A stretch of DNA of 64,000 nucleotides from Atherinomorus stipes (taxonomy: Eukaryota > Chordata > Actinopteri > Atheriniformes > Atherinidae), in assembly GCA_023101725.1 (NCBI GenBank), contig JALJCO010003873.1, positions 79,501 to 143,500 on the forward strand. Reading direction: 5' to 3'. Of this stretch, positions 45,757-56,858 are shown in pieces (the first letter of the stretch is position 1; the number at the start of each line of letters is the position of its first letter). A program made the translations under genes and the position numbers. The notes under the pieces were generated by a model, which saw nothing but the letters and a program-made list of their open reading frames with translations, did no database searches and was not told the origin of the DNA.

Positions 45757-46415
45757 CAGCCATAGACTGTATATTATTACTGGACGTAGCTTCCGGTCTC
45801 TTCTGAATAGAGAAATGTGAAGCCAGGTGGGCGTGTCTTACCGTCGCCATCTTGCCGTGTCACGTACGTCGTCACTCCAGGAAAATCCTAAAATGGGCAC
45901 AGCGCGGCCGCGGGGCAAATGATTGACAGCTGATGTACTGTGGGCTAAACGCTAACTGAGCTAACACGAAACTAAGAGGAGCTAACAAAGATAAGGCTCC
46001 TAAGCGGCATGGTTAAGGTAAGACATGCTTAGACTTGCAATTCGCTGACTAAACACCGCCGTTGTGCGACTCTGTAACAAACTGAGACATTATTAAGAGC
46101 AAAGAAGGAGCTAACTAGGAGCCTCCGGTCGGCAGGCGGAGCTTCCGGTCTGCCGCATGTCAATCATAAGGACACGCCCTTAATTATGTGTAATTTGAAG
46201 AATAAATAACATCTAAACGAATGAGTTATAAAAAAATTCACCCCCTCACAGTTGACATGAAGGTAAACTTGACCTAATAAACCTAAAATGATTTTTGAAC
46301 CAGGCTGTAAACCTGTTTATTTCTGCTGTGAAGTTGGCGTTTTTAACATGGGAGTCTATGGGGATTTGCTCGCTCTTGGAGCCAGCCCCTAGTGGATGAA
46401 GGGAGGATTACACTA
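45757..46415. mobile_element. Candidate dispersed teleost MITE
   Basis: The left part CCATAGACTGTATATTATT then GGACGTAGCTTCCGG, and the right part AACATGGGAGTCTATGGGGA then GCTCTTGGAGCCAGCCCCTA, resemble a repeat widespread in fish. The inverse match is limited to CCATAGACT, so the ends are approximate. Confidence 0.5.
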
Positions 46416-47629
46416 TTTCCAACAAGGAAGAGAGCTTCACTGTTCTGAGGCGGAGTTTGCCCCTTGGTTGCAGCAGACAGACGAGGCGTGTCTGCAGCTG
46501 CAGGACAGAAGCCAATAACATCCTCTGGATGTTGTGTTTTTATCCCGTGAGACTCTGAAGTGAACCTTGGTTGGTTTCAAATGTTTGTAGAGAAGAAGGG
46601 GGTGTGATCTAACGTAATCCCAGCATCACAGCAGCACTCTCATTCGATCTGGTTGTAAATTGTTAAAGAGAAATAACTGTGTTTTTGTCCGGAGAGGAAA
46701 CTCGCCCAGCATGGATGGTGAAATGCAACGGTGATGGTCAGGAGACATCCAACCTGCCTCCGGTTACATGGAGGTGACCAAAGCCGCCTGGACGTTCCCC
46801 AGAATTAAAACTCCAACACAGATCACGGCAGGTTAACAAGATGTGTTTCTGATATGAGCTTGACGCCAGTTTGATATCTTCACTGATCAGTGATGCTTAG
46901 TTCTCACCCGTCTGACTGAAACCACATCTGTTTATCCATTTTTTAAAAGCTGTAGTTTGAGGAATCACTATTTCCACTAAATTAAGAACCCGGATGCTGA
47001 GATTGCTGCAAAAATAATACAGTTTCCCACTTCTACCACTAGATTGAGTTTGAGTTTATTTATCTAAAAAGGGACAGTGCATATTAATGAACATAAAATG
47101 GAAAAACACAGGATTATAGCAAAGCTAATTTTTGTCCTTTCTCTGCATTCTTCTTTCAGCTGTATTACAATCAGCCCTCCAACCAACAACCTTATAGGTC
47201 ATTTATTCATTATAAATGGCCAGTTGAGATGATCCATAGGAGTGCAACTCTTAATTAGCTTCCCTGCTGGTGGCAGGAGACGACTGCATTCTCCTCCAAC
47301 GGAAAGTTGAAAAAGGTTGTTCGTGTATTTTCAGACAAGACTTCCTTTAGATTTCCCTTGACTTGGTTTTGTAACCATGTTGTAATAATTGTTGAAGGTG
47401 TTATTGGCGATGCCTTGACAGGAGATTAAACACACGTGGGGTCGGATCTATCAAAGGTTTGCATGTATAAAACGTGAGCTGTCTCATTGCTCACGCAAAA
47501 AAAGGTGCGAAGTAGGGCGTCTTATCCAGATAGTACATGGGGCGTTTACACGCAACTGTAATGTTGGGAGGAGAAAACGTAAATATGTTTATTTAGCACT
47601 CGCAAAGTGCTAAATAATAGATGGGTTTC
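46416..47629. other. No recognised gene; short repeat-like segment
   Basis: At about 47048-47100 GAGTTTATTTATCTAAAAAG then GGGACAGTGCATATTAATG resembles the 3' part of a common teleost retroelement or MITE. Nothing else supported. Confidence 0.35.
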
Positions 47630-47750
47630 AATTAAAAAAGGGAGGGGGAAAAGAGAAAAAAAAAAAAAAAAAAAGAGGGGGAAAAGAAAGAAGGGAAGGG
47701 AGACGGCACCAAGGATCAGGAAGAAGGGGGGGGGGGGGAGAAAAAAACAA
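47630..47750. repeat. Polypurine tract
   Basis: About 120 bases almost wholly A and G, with an A-run of ~20 and a G-run of ~13. The apparent Lys/Arg-rich ORF here is low-complexity. Confidence 0.9.
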
Positions 47751-48088
47751 AATGTTTACAATTGTTCTACACGTGTAATCGGGACGACTAACCGTCATGT
47801 ACACGGTTACACGTCAAGAGATTAATGATCTTTAGGTTGCAGATGGTGACATCACCTACGCGCTCCATCGTCCTCCCGCCGTCATACTGAACTCAGAGCA
47901 GAAACACTGTAGAACCAACGTCAGGTTCTGGATATTTATCATTTTAATCTTCGAGAACCTAAACGAGTCGACAAAAAAAATCTCTTTTATTGGCTGCGAT
48001 CTGAACCGAGTCCCTGCAGAAGTTTTCAAACAGCTTTTTCCCACATCTATCAGATACATAATAACGGGAGACAGAAAGCTTTCACCAG

Positions 48089-48777
48089 CAGGGGTGTCTA
48101 TCCATGTTTCACGGTGACCCGAAAATACGGAAATGTTTTATCTGAGAGAAGTAAGTCACGTTCTGGCGATCAACTTTATGTAAACAGCAGCTAACACGAG
48201 CGGCTAGATCTGCTAAACACATGCAAGTAAGTGTCTGATCGGATTCACGCTCAGAACTTCATTTTCTGAAAAAATATACATGAAACGCGGTTAGCAACAA
48301 CTAAAGCTAGCTCTGCTAACTTGCAGTGAAACTCATCCAATAGGCTACGATGTTTCCACTGCACAGATGCAGTTGGTCTTGGACATCTCTGACGATGTCC
48401 GTCTTTGCCGCTCCATAGAAAGAAATATCTGTAACTCCCAGCTGCCGTTCATGGATCTCTGACGGCTCGATAGAGTCGCTACAGCAGCACAAAGCGCCGG
48501 TGCTCTGCTGCCGTTCACCACCACCGTGTCCCCGGGTCACGTGACAGTCTGTGTCTGCGTCTATTATATATACAAATATCAACAGAACATCGCGCCCCAG
48601 GCATCTATTATGTATGCGGATAGTTAGTTATTATCTGAAGCTTTCAGGCAACATTACCCCCCCTAAAATACAGTGTTGGTGACAAATGAAAGAGGAGGGG
48701 GAGATGACGTGTACATGGTTATCTATTTTTTCTAAATGGTTATGATTTACTATCCATGTACCCGTTGACACCCCTAC
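48089..48777. mobile_element. Candidate hAT (AGGGGTGTC ends)
   Basis: The left CAGGGGTGTCTATCCATG and the reverse complement of the right, TAGGGGTGTCAACGGGTAC, share the hAT-like AGGGGTGTC start. No matching TSD, and an alternative left end may lie near 47750, so boundaries are weak. Confidence 0.35.
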
Positions 48778-48793
48778 GCAAAACCCTCATTAA

Positions 48794-49250
48794 AGACACA
48801 CAAGGTAACTTTTAGACCTTCAAAATCTGCGTTTCTGACTCGTTTTGATGACTCACCAACATTCATTCTGAGCATTTTCAAGCCGTCACTGCTCAGCGGC
48901 GTCCCGAGGCTCAGAAACAGCAGGATGTGAGTTTCCATCCGGGACGCAGCTGTGACGGGAAAGCCGACTATTGGTTGCAGCACCGCATCACTTACTAGCA
49001 AACAGATATGAACCAGACATGAACACAGCAGGTGGTTTGAACACATCATGTCGGATTTGGTAAAGAAACGCAAGGAAACGTTAGCGGAGGAAAAGAGGAA
49101 AAGAGAGAGAGGAAGGGACAGACCGAGAGTCAAGATAAGACTGTCTTTTACTGGCTGGAGGGAATCACAGTACAGGTACGATGAAGATGATGAAGATCAG
49201 CCGTCGATAGGGGGGTCACTGAGATAACTGCTAAAAGTTCTGTTGTGTCT
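48794..49250 (+). mobile_element. 457-bp TTAA-target element with basic ORF
   Basis: TTAA at 48790-48793 and 49251-49254. Left terminus AGACACACAAGGTAACTTTT; reverse complement of the right terminus AGACACAACAGAACTTTTAG, with ~15 of the first 20 positions matching after one offset. It encloses a short plus-strand ORF (49048-49227). TTAA implies piggyBac or Kolobok-type mobilisation; the transposase is not present. Confidence 0.75.
49048..49227 (+). CDS. 59-codon basic ORF in TTAA element, function unknown
   Basis: Starts MSDLVKKRKETLAEEKRKRE, continues RGRDRPRVKIRLSFTGWRE and ends with an acidic stretch (YDEDDEDQPS) before a stop. Charged helical N-terminus, then an RVKIRLSFTGWRE segment resembling the RVNIGxAFxRWRE motif that I recall in unannotated proteins carried by teleost repeats. 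I cannot name a function. It sits wholly inside a 457-bp TTAA element, so it is more likely a captured or remnant exon than a host gene. A splice junction at AGTACAGGTACGATG is also conceivable. Confidence 0.4.
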   Translation: MSDLVKKRKETLAEEKRKRERGRDRPRVKIRLSFTGWRESQYRYDEDDEDQPSIGGSLR

Positions 49251-49254
49251 TTAA

Positions 49255-50204
49255 TATGGGCGTTTCCCCCGTGTTTCCACCTGCAGTCATTTGCACTTTT
49301 ACTAAATCACCTGCACAGTGTGGTTCAGCCCCTCACGCAACATTCTGGATTGCACGGGCAAATTACTGCACGCACATTTGGATCATGGATTTCATGGATA
49401 AATGAGTCATGATACCTGAAATACTGACTAAGAACCTGCTGATTAATCACAGGCTCCGTGAACGTATCCTTATCGGGCATTTTGCATGAGTCAGTGTGTG
49501 AACTGATGTTTTCTCCAGATATTATCTGATTGTTGAAGTAGAAACTAAGAAGCCTCTGCTTGTTTCATTACTTTCTCTTTTGTTGCTGATGATCTTTAAG
49601 AGACTTTAGCTTGTTTTGTATCCGGGGAAGCATTTTCACAACTATCACAGGAAGAGCATCATGTTCATTTGAAATCTGCGTGGCGAGAACTGCAGATGTT
49701 GCAGGTATTAAAAAATCTTATCTTTTTTTTTCTTTCATACAATAGAATTATTAGGCATCCCAGGAAGGCTTTGCTTGTTTATCAGACCATTTCACATTTG
49801 TGTGGTTCAGATAAATTAAATTCTGTAGTCATTTTATCAAAGTGCAATTAGCTGGTTCATCCATTAAACCAAAAACAGGAAGAAAACAAAGAATTTAAAA
49901 AAGCTGTACAACAAACTTACTTCAGTAAGAAATGCAGACCTAACTGAAAGCTCAGTCGTTTGTTCCCTGGTACATGTTTCACGCTATATTTAGTCTGTTT
50001 TTAGCCTTTTTATTCTGTTTTTGGGGTGTTATATAACTGAAGAAAAACTATTTCCCCAAAGATCAATAAAGTCTCTTATCTTTTGAGCTGGACATGAATA
50101 TTTAAAATACACATGCAGAGTATTGTATGAGACTATATAGTGGGGTGTAGATCACAAGTTTGATCATAATATTTAAGTTCAGAGAAATGTGTTCAAACTT
50201 TGCT
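49255..50204. other. No recognised feature
   Basis: AT-rich, no exon or repeat pair supported. Confidence 0.4.
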
Positions 50205-51078
50205 CAGGGTTCCCTCTGTTTTCTAGAGGTTGTTTTCCAGGACTTTTCCAGGACATTTTTAAGGGCTTTTCCAGCTGCTACAGAACAAGTCAAGTTATCA
50301 CAACATAGACTAATAACTTCCACCACAAGCTTTTGGAGACGTGTTCTACAATTGTAACTTATATTTTTTACAGTGATGAAGTTAAGAAGAAGAAAAGACG
50401 AAGCAGAAACAAAACAGAGGTGAAAAAGAGATAAAGCTCTGACGAACGGCAACACAGCGGCAACGAAGCTGCAACGAAAAAGTGACAAAGCTGCGATGTA
50501 GCGCCAACAAAGCTGTAACGAAACGGTGACGGAGCTGCGATGTCGCGGCGACAAAACTGCGACGTAGCGGCAACAAAGCAAAGACGAAGTGGCAACGAAA
50601 CAGTGACGAAGCTGTGATGTAGCGCCGACAAAACTGCGACGTAGCGGCAACAAAGCAAAGACGAAGTGGCAACGAAGTAGGGACGAAGAAAAGACAAAAC
50701 GGCTACGAAACAGCTACAAAGCTGCAATGAAACTGCAGCGAAATATCAACAAAGCTGCAACAAAACAGCAACAAAGCTGAGACGAAGCAGCGATAAAACA
50801 CGACGAAGCTGCAACAAATTTGTGATGAAACGATGACAAAACTGCGATGAAGCGCCGACAAAACTGTGACATAGCTGCGACGAAGCAAAGACGAAATGGC
50901 GTTGAAGCAGCATTGAAGCAGCGTCAAAGCGGCGACGAGAGAGAGGAAAAATAAATTTCCAGGACAACTCAAGCTTTTCCAGGACATTTTACTCTTTTTC
51001 TCATTTTTCCATGTGTTTTCCATGACTGGAAAAATGTTCAATCATTTTCCAGGTTTTCCAGGATGCGTGAGAACCCTG
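50205..51078. mobile_element. CAGGGTTCCC-type element, full-length copy A
   Basis: The left end CAGGGTTCCCTCTG matches the reverse complement of the right end, CAGGGTTCTCACGC. TTTTCCAGGAC-type phrases lie inside both ends in opposite orientation. The centre is an 11-bp minisatellite. The termini resemble hAT, but the flanking octamers (ACTTTGCT/AAGCTGAT) do not match, so the superfamily is uncertain. A truncated second copy lies at 39907-41158. Confidence 0.8.
50384..50938 (+). repeat. 11-bp minisatellite inside copy A
   Basis: About 50 degenerate units such as GCAACGAAGCT, GCGACGTAGCG and GCGACAAAACT. A 77-bp higher-order period (seven units) is visible: AACTGCGACGTAGCGGCAAC occurs at about 50555 and 50632. 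Confidence 0.92.
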
Positions 51079-51493
51079 AAGCTGATATCACAATTTCCGC
51101 CACGATACAGTTTCAGTCAGATTCAGGAGTCAGTAATGGATGTCAGAGGATTTCACGTGCTCATTAACCGGAAGTGTCCACCTGATTCCCAGCAGCCTGA
51201 CCAGCACTGGTCCGTGCTGGTCCTCCTATCCGATACCTCGCTTATGTTGTTCTCTCAGATGTAAGCCGCTTTGGAAAAAAACAATGACAGTGGTAGTAGT
51301 ACTGGTGGTAGCAGTAGTTGTAGTCGTAGAAGTAATGAATCTTTAGGCTCTTTTTTTTCTTTTTTTACTTATTTTAAGAGTGGCCGAGGTTTGTTTGCTT
51401 GTAATAAGCTAAAAAGTCTGCCAGTCCGACAAGGGAAATTTCCTTGATAAGATTTCTTGAAATAAGATGCATTGTCATAAAACAGGTTCCTAT
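51079..51493. other. No recognised gene; GTAGT-rich stretch
   Basis: A GTAGTAGTACTGGTGGTAGC low-complexity run at about 51292-51335. No exon supported. Confidence 0.4.
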
Positions 51494-52091
51494 AAGGGAG
51501 GCACAATATAATCAGCCCCCTATTGTATCGGCCCATATCGGCCTTAAAACTGAGTATCGAACATTGGCAACCCCACCAATATTTAACTGATCAAACCGCT
51601 GTTTCTAAAGCCTAAAAAAAAAACCAACTACTTCTACAAAAACATATTTTTTACAGTCTTTAAAACTTCTAAAGACTAGGGGTGGTAAAATATACGATAC
51701 ACTGCGATATCGCGATATTTTCATATGCTGATATTGTATTGACATTTAAAAACACGGAATCCATCTATTTTACTAACGAAATCTGATGATATTTCATTGT
51801 TCTGTTACGAAATCTCGTGGGAGTTCACAAAATATCGTGAGGTTTTGTAACAGAACAGTGAAATCTCGCAAGTAAAATAGATCGATGCCGTGTTTTTAAA
51901 TATCGATTTGATATCAGCATATTAAATATCGTGATATTTCAATGTATCGATATATTTTTTCCAACCCTTATTTCTTAAAGTGTCCGAACGGATAACAAAA
52001 CTGCTATTTGCAATGACGGTATTGATATTGGTTATAAGTCACATTTCGGCATATCGGATATCAGCCAAAATTCTAATATCGTGCATCCCTA
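51494..52091. mobile_element. hAT 'TAGGGATGCAC' copy with perfect TSD
   Basis: A perfect 8-bp TSD GTTCCTAT lies at 51486-51493 and 52092-52099. The left end AAGGGAGGCACAATATA pairs with the reverse complement of the right end, TAGGGATGCACGATATTAG. The subterminal CATATCGGCCTTAAAACTGA matches the other copies. It contains the palindromic MITE (51677-51970). 598 bp, no coding capacity. Confidence 0.93.
51677..51970. mobile_element. Palindromic MITE inside hAT, 51.5-kb copy
   Basis: Ends TAGGGGTGGTAAAATATACG and, as reverse complement, TAAGGGTTGGAAAAAATATA. The body is the same imperfect palindrome as at 32296-32725. Host flanks (TTCTAAAGAC before, TTTCTTAAAG after) correspond to the uninterrupted CCAAAGACAGTTTCTTTT on the reverse strand of the 21868 copy. 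Confidence 0.82.
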
Positions 52092-52099
52092 GTTCCTAT

Positions 52100-53486
52100 A
52101 TCTCACTGAAATGTTTCTCTTTAGGCAAATTTGTCTTATTTTGAGTGTGATGAGATATTATGATTAGAAATTTAAGTTTTTGCAGTGTACCGTAGCTTCT
52201 GCTAACAGCTATTCACCATCATCTCTGCTCCACGTGGTCTCGTGCAGATCTACACCGTCGCTGCATCTCTACCAAGTCCTGCTCAACCTCTGATTGGTTA
52301 GTGGTGTTTCAGTGAAAGCAAAACTGTGTTCCTATCTCCCCACTGACAGATGACTTTAGCTCCCATTATTCCACATCAACATTTTCTCTTTTTTTTTTTT
52401 TTCTGAAAACCTCCATTCGGTGGAGATGTGGCTCAGTGCCAGCGTACTTTAAGCCCTGCTACTGTCTTGCCAGCTGTAAATTAAGCCACATGCTCAAACA
52501 CTTACAACGTTTTATGGACTCTGTCTGCAAAGGAAGTTCATTGTCCAAAATGAGCTCATGTTAAAACGTCCAGGAGAGCCAAAGAAAACCAAAATATAAT
52601 CATTCTGTCTTCATCAGTGTTTTCACATTTCACTGTTTGTATCAGAAAAGTCGCTATGTTATGATTAATCAACCTCATTCCTCAGAGGAAATGCATTTGG
52701 GGCTGATTGCCAGGTTTTTAGCAGTTTTGATGATTATTTTCTTCCCCAGACGAGATGAGTGAAAATTAGAGTTTCATTTTTAACTTTCCAAATGCTCCTG
52801 AGCAGGAATTCATATCCATCCAGATATCCCCATCAGTCCCCATGGAAAAGGATCTTTCTCAGGGCTGCTTTGGGTGTAGATGTTTTCAGTTTTGGGATCT
52901 GGAAGTTTGTTTTGCTGCCAGACGTAGTAAAACCTCGCTTACTTCACGACTGACTCGCTGTTTCCCCAGCAGCAGCAGCTGCGCATCAACAGCAAAATGC
53001 ACCGAGTTGTGAAGCAAGTAAATTATTTCACAGCAGGGGCACTGTTGCTTATGTACCTCTGCTCTGTTTTTCTGATGGCGCCATAGTCTGGCTCAGGGGT
53101 GAAAAAAGGTAGAAGGTAGGCAGACTGCCAAACCTCCACGAGAGGAACATTTTATTTTCCGTCGCCTTCATCCAAGTTACAATCAGAACATATGAGCATG
53201 GAAACCAGTCCAACAGATCACCTGCTGGGTCAAAATGCCCCAAATTTGACTGTTTATACCCAATAGGAAGCACACCTGTTCTGCTTTAGATGATACCATT
53301 TCCACAGATGTGTTTCACTGTGACATTACACAAAAAAACAATAAACTCAAACCAAACTACTGAAAAAAGAGCCAGTTCTAATCCTTTACTTGAAACTACT
53401 GCCCAAACTACTGTGGGGGGGACTTCATTTCCCCCCAAAGTTCTGTTCTTTCTCCCGAAACTACCATCTGAAGAGGTGATGCATAT
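52100..53486. other. No recognised feature
   Basis: No exon or terminal repeats. The open frames at 53286-53585 on both strands overlap the hairpin below and look like repeat sequence. Confidence 0.4.
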
Positions 53487-53613
53487 TAAAGCAATAAGCC
53501 CCGAGAAGCCGTGCGTTACAGCGGTTTTACAACGACGGGCACGATGCGAAGCGGACTGCCCCCCTTTGTAAAACCGCTGTAACACACAGATTCAAGGAGC
53601 TTATTGCTTTTAT
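53487..53613. repeat. 127-bp hairpin (inverted repeat)
   Basis: AAAGCAATAAGCCCCGAGAA then GCGTTACAGCGGTTTTACAA pairs with the downstream TTGTAAAACCGCTGTAACAC and AAGGAGCTTATTGCTTTT, with a ~20-bp GC-rich loop. Probably part of a teleost DNA element whose outer limits I cannot set. Confidence 0.8.
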
Positions 53614-55096
53614 AAAACGGTTACCTCACATATTGCCTATAAAATAAATTAAAATAAATAGACAAACACAAAAATAAACAATTTATGGGTAATAATGAAA
53701 TAATACAGCAGAGAACTATTTGTTCTCCCACCACATAAGATTGAGTGGATGGTTGCTAAGCAACTCTTGTCCACAAGTAGATATCTCATAAAACAAAGAT
53801 ATTTCCTACGAGTTGGCCTGTCATTAACCTGTAAATGCAGATTTTATTTCATTTCAATTTTTTAATCTACTTATTTAGTTATTTTTTGGCATTAAAAAAA
53901 AGTTAATTTCAAAACCTTCGACTAAAGTGAAGAGTTCGTTTACCTCGTTTATGCAACTGCTTGTGGACATTAACAACCAGGGTTTTAAGGTATGAAACAT
54001 CACTGCCTGCGATAAAATACTATTCTTTGATCACATTTGCGACTTGTATTCACTCTGGATCGTTTACTGCAGGCGAACAAACTGTGAACCGGGTCAGCGG
54101 AGTTTTCACCCGCTCAGATCCGACCTGCTCAGCCAACTTTTATTCGATTTAATTTCATTAACTTTGCTCCCAAAGATCCATGCTTCATTTGTTTTGTTAA
54201 AGCCTCTTTCCACCTGCAAACGCTTTCCCCTCCATTGAAGCAGCAAACTCCTCCTACCCGCCGTCATTCTATCACTTCTTTTTTACCGTTTCATTTCTCC
54301 ACCCACATTGATATTTCGCCATACACAGCCTTACATCAGATCAAGTATTAAAACGATGGGCCATCGCCTGGCTGACAGTAAAGGAGCGAACCCTCAGAAA
54401 CATTTCATCCCCTGTGAATGTGCTTCAGGTGATGTGGACTCAATTTTTTTTTCTTTTTTGTCGTTTTCTTAGTTGGAGGAGGGAGGACATTCGTTTTACA
54501 AAAATCCGGCTACACATACTAGGCCATTCACTTCCATCAATTCAGGCTATCTGGGCTCGTTAATGTTGTTACTTCCATTAATAGTGCTGTATTGTTTAGA
54601 GAAACGGTGGTGTGCGTTTGGCCGCAGGTGTTTTTGTGCAGATATGATGACGGACAAATGTCCGCGGTGAAATAGCCGCTGTCACCCAGGTTCAGGACAC
54701 CCAGAATATCAAAATTCACCACAAAGTCTACAAGTCTAAAAACAAATGTAATCTAACGACTGGGTCGAACCCAGAGCAGTTGGTTGCTAGGCAACGCCGC
54801 ATCTGTTTATGCTGGCGCAGGGATATTTTGTGCTGCGGTTTTCGGATCTACGTTTGGGTTACAGTCTGTTTTACCACGGGTTTGGAACGCAGCTCAGCCA
54901 ATCACATTTAAGAACCAGAAACACCCGTTTTATAATTTAAAATTTTTCACACCTTATGAGTTTTTTTTTTTACATTTTATTGGGAGTAAAAATATTCATT
55001 CATGACATCTGCATTTATGTCCATTTTACACAGAAACCAAACTTTTTTGTACCTGGAGTTGTCCTGAAAAATTTGGGATGAATATTATAAAAGTAC
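53614..55096. other. No recognised feature
   Basis: Two palindromic GTTGCTARGCAAC motifs at about 53753 and 54783; otherwise no exon or element boundary supported. Confidence 0.4.
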
Positions 55097-55100
55097 TTAA

Positions 55101-55490
55101 AGGATAAGTTTTTCTTTTTTTCAACCTGAACCTTATTTCTTAGATTTTATACGTGCATTTACTCACCGGTAAAATTTTGCTGTACATCCATATAACAGGA
55201 GAGACGGGGCAGCCTCTATATAAGACGTTATCTGTAGCAAAACTCCTTCATTTCATCAATACTTTAAGCAGAATAAACGAATAAAGAGTACTATTGTCCT
55301 GTGAGTTCAGAGTTTCGTGGATTCGTGGCTATCTAGGTACCGAGCTGCTCTTTTCAGCTGTACTGCAGCAGTGCACATCGTGGACACGCGACAGACTGTT
55401 GAATGTACAGAAACTCCTCTTAACTAACGGAGAGCTAACTCTGAACTCACAGGACAATAATACTCGTTCATTTGTTCATTCTACTCAAAG
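55101..55490. mobile_element. Foldback TTAA-type element, copy 1, 3'-truncated
   Basis: TTAA (55097-55100) followed by AGGATAAGTTTTTC, then ACCTTATTTCTTAG, GGAGAGACGGGGCAGCCTCT and TACTATTGTCCTGTGAGTTC. These match the left arm of 56173-56858. The inverse GAACTCACAGGACAATAATA follows at about 55448, so an arm pair is present, but the outer right terminus is missing. Confidence 0.7.
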
Positions 55491-56168
55491 TACTGGTGAA
55501 TCCTACAACTTAAAGTATGGTGCAGATCTATCCAGCTAGGAATTTTCTCTCCACAGTAACTATTTGGGTCAATTTACAATTCCCAAATTAACTTTATAAA
55601 AATGTGTTTATTTGGTTTTGTGGAAGAGAGTCATACTGACCCAAGAATAAAAGAATATAAAAACACGACATCATCATTCAGCCTAATGGAGGCCTTCAGA
55701 ATATTAATCTCACCAGTTACTGCACTTTGTTTTGGTTCAGTAAGAATATGATTTTGCAGAATATGGTGGTGAAAAAGGTTTATGTTTTCAGCGCTAACAC
55801 AAACAGAACTCAGTGTCATGCTAACAATTGACAAAGGAAAAGGAAGGATTCATGTATCACAAGGACCCAGTTGTATAAATAACCAACCTTTGTTTTCATT
55901 TGTTTAGTAGCTGGATTTATCTGAATTGTACAACCAGCAGGAAAGATGAAAAAAAAACTTCCTTACATCCATTTCAACCACGAGCAGACTCGGGATGTGT
56001 GTGTGTGCAGCTGTAGTCCAGTAGATTTCATCGGGATGAAAAACTGATCCAGCTGCTGGGATTTGCAGTAGTGCATGGTGCTATAACAGACCTAACAATG
56101 TCCATGAACACTAAACCGACAGAAGGAGATTTAAAACGGCCTCGTTACTGACTACAGGACGACAAAAC
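55491..56168. other. No recognised feature
   Basis: No exon or paired repeat supported. Confidence 0.4.
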
Positions 56169-56172
56169 TTAA

Positions 56173-56858
56173 AGGATAAGTTTCTTTTTCCAGCCTGGAC
56201 CTTATTTCTAGTAGTATATATGTGCATTAGGGGAGTATTTTATACACAATATCTCATTGGTATTCCTAAAAAATAAGAAAAAGAATAAAGGAAGGGGGGA
56301 ATTATGGGAGGAAGGGGGGGGGGGGGTTCTTTACCTACTCATCGGTAAAAGTTTCTGCATCACTTTGAGTCCTTGGGAAGATATAACGTTGAGTCGCTTT
56401 TCGGTGAACGTCCAGTATCATGGCGGAGACGGGACAGCCTCTATATTAGACATTATCTGCAGGAAAACTCCTTGATTTTTGCCAATACTTTAAGTTGAAT
56501 GAACAAACGAATGAGTACTATTGTCCTGTGAGTCCACATTTAGCTTTCCATTAGTTATTAGGATGTTCTACACAGTTTTTGGGGCTGTGCGTTCACGATG
56601 CGCGCTTCCGTAGCACAGCTGAGACAAGCAGCTCGTTACCCGGACAACAAAAACACAGAAAAACTCATTCTACTTGAAGCATCGATGAAATAAAGGAGTT
56701 TTACTGCAGATAATGTCTTCTGTAGAGGCTACCCCGTCTCCACCATGATACTGGATGTTCACCGAAAAGCGACTCAACGTGACATCTTCTCAAGGAGTCA
56801 AAGTGATGCAGAAACTTTACCTGTGAGTAAATGCACATATAAAAAAGAAAGTGAACTT
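56173..56858. mobile_element. Foldback TTAA-type element, copy 2, both arms
   Basis: TTAA at 56169-56172 and 56859-56862. The arms are inverted copies over ~200 bp: left GAGTCGCTTTTCGGTGAACG with TCATGGCGGAGACGGGACAG, right as reverse complement GAGTCGCTTTTCGGTGAACA with TCATGGTGGAGACGGGGTAG. The outermost ~10 bp match poorly (AGGATAAGTT against AAGTTCACTT). A fragment of the same terminus occurs at about 58308-58352. Non-coding, apart from short frames caused by the palindrome. Confidence 0.8.

Noticed and set aside
50204..51041. Minus-strand ORFs of 149, 119 and 112 codons
   Set aside because: The same 11-bp minisatellite artefact as at 39.9 kb.
53753..54796. GTTGCTARGCAAC palindromes as RFX X-box regulatory sites
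   Set aside because: Two short matches with no adjacent gene or conserved context; chance or repeat origin is equally likely.
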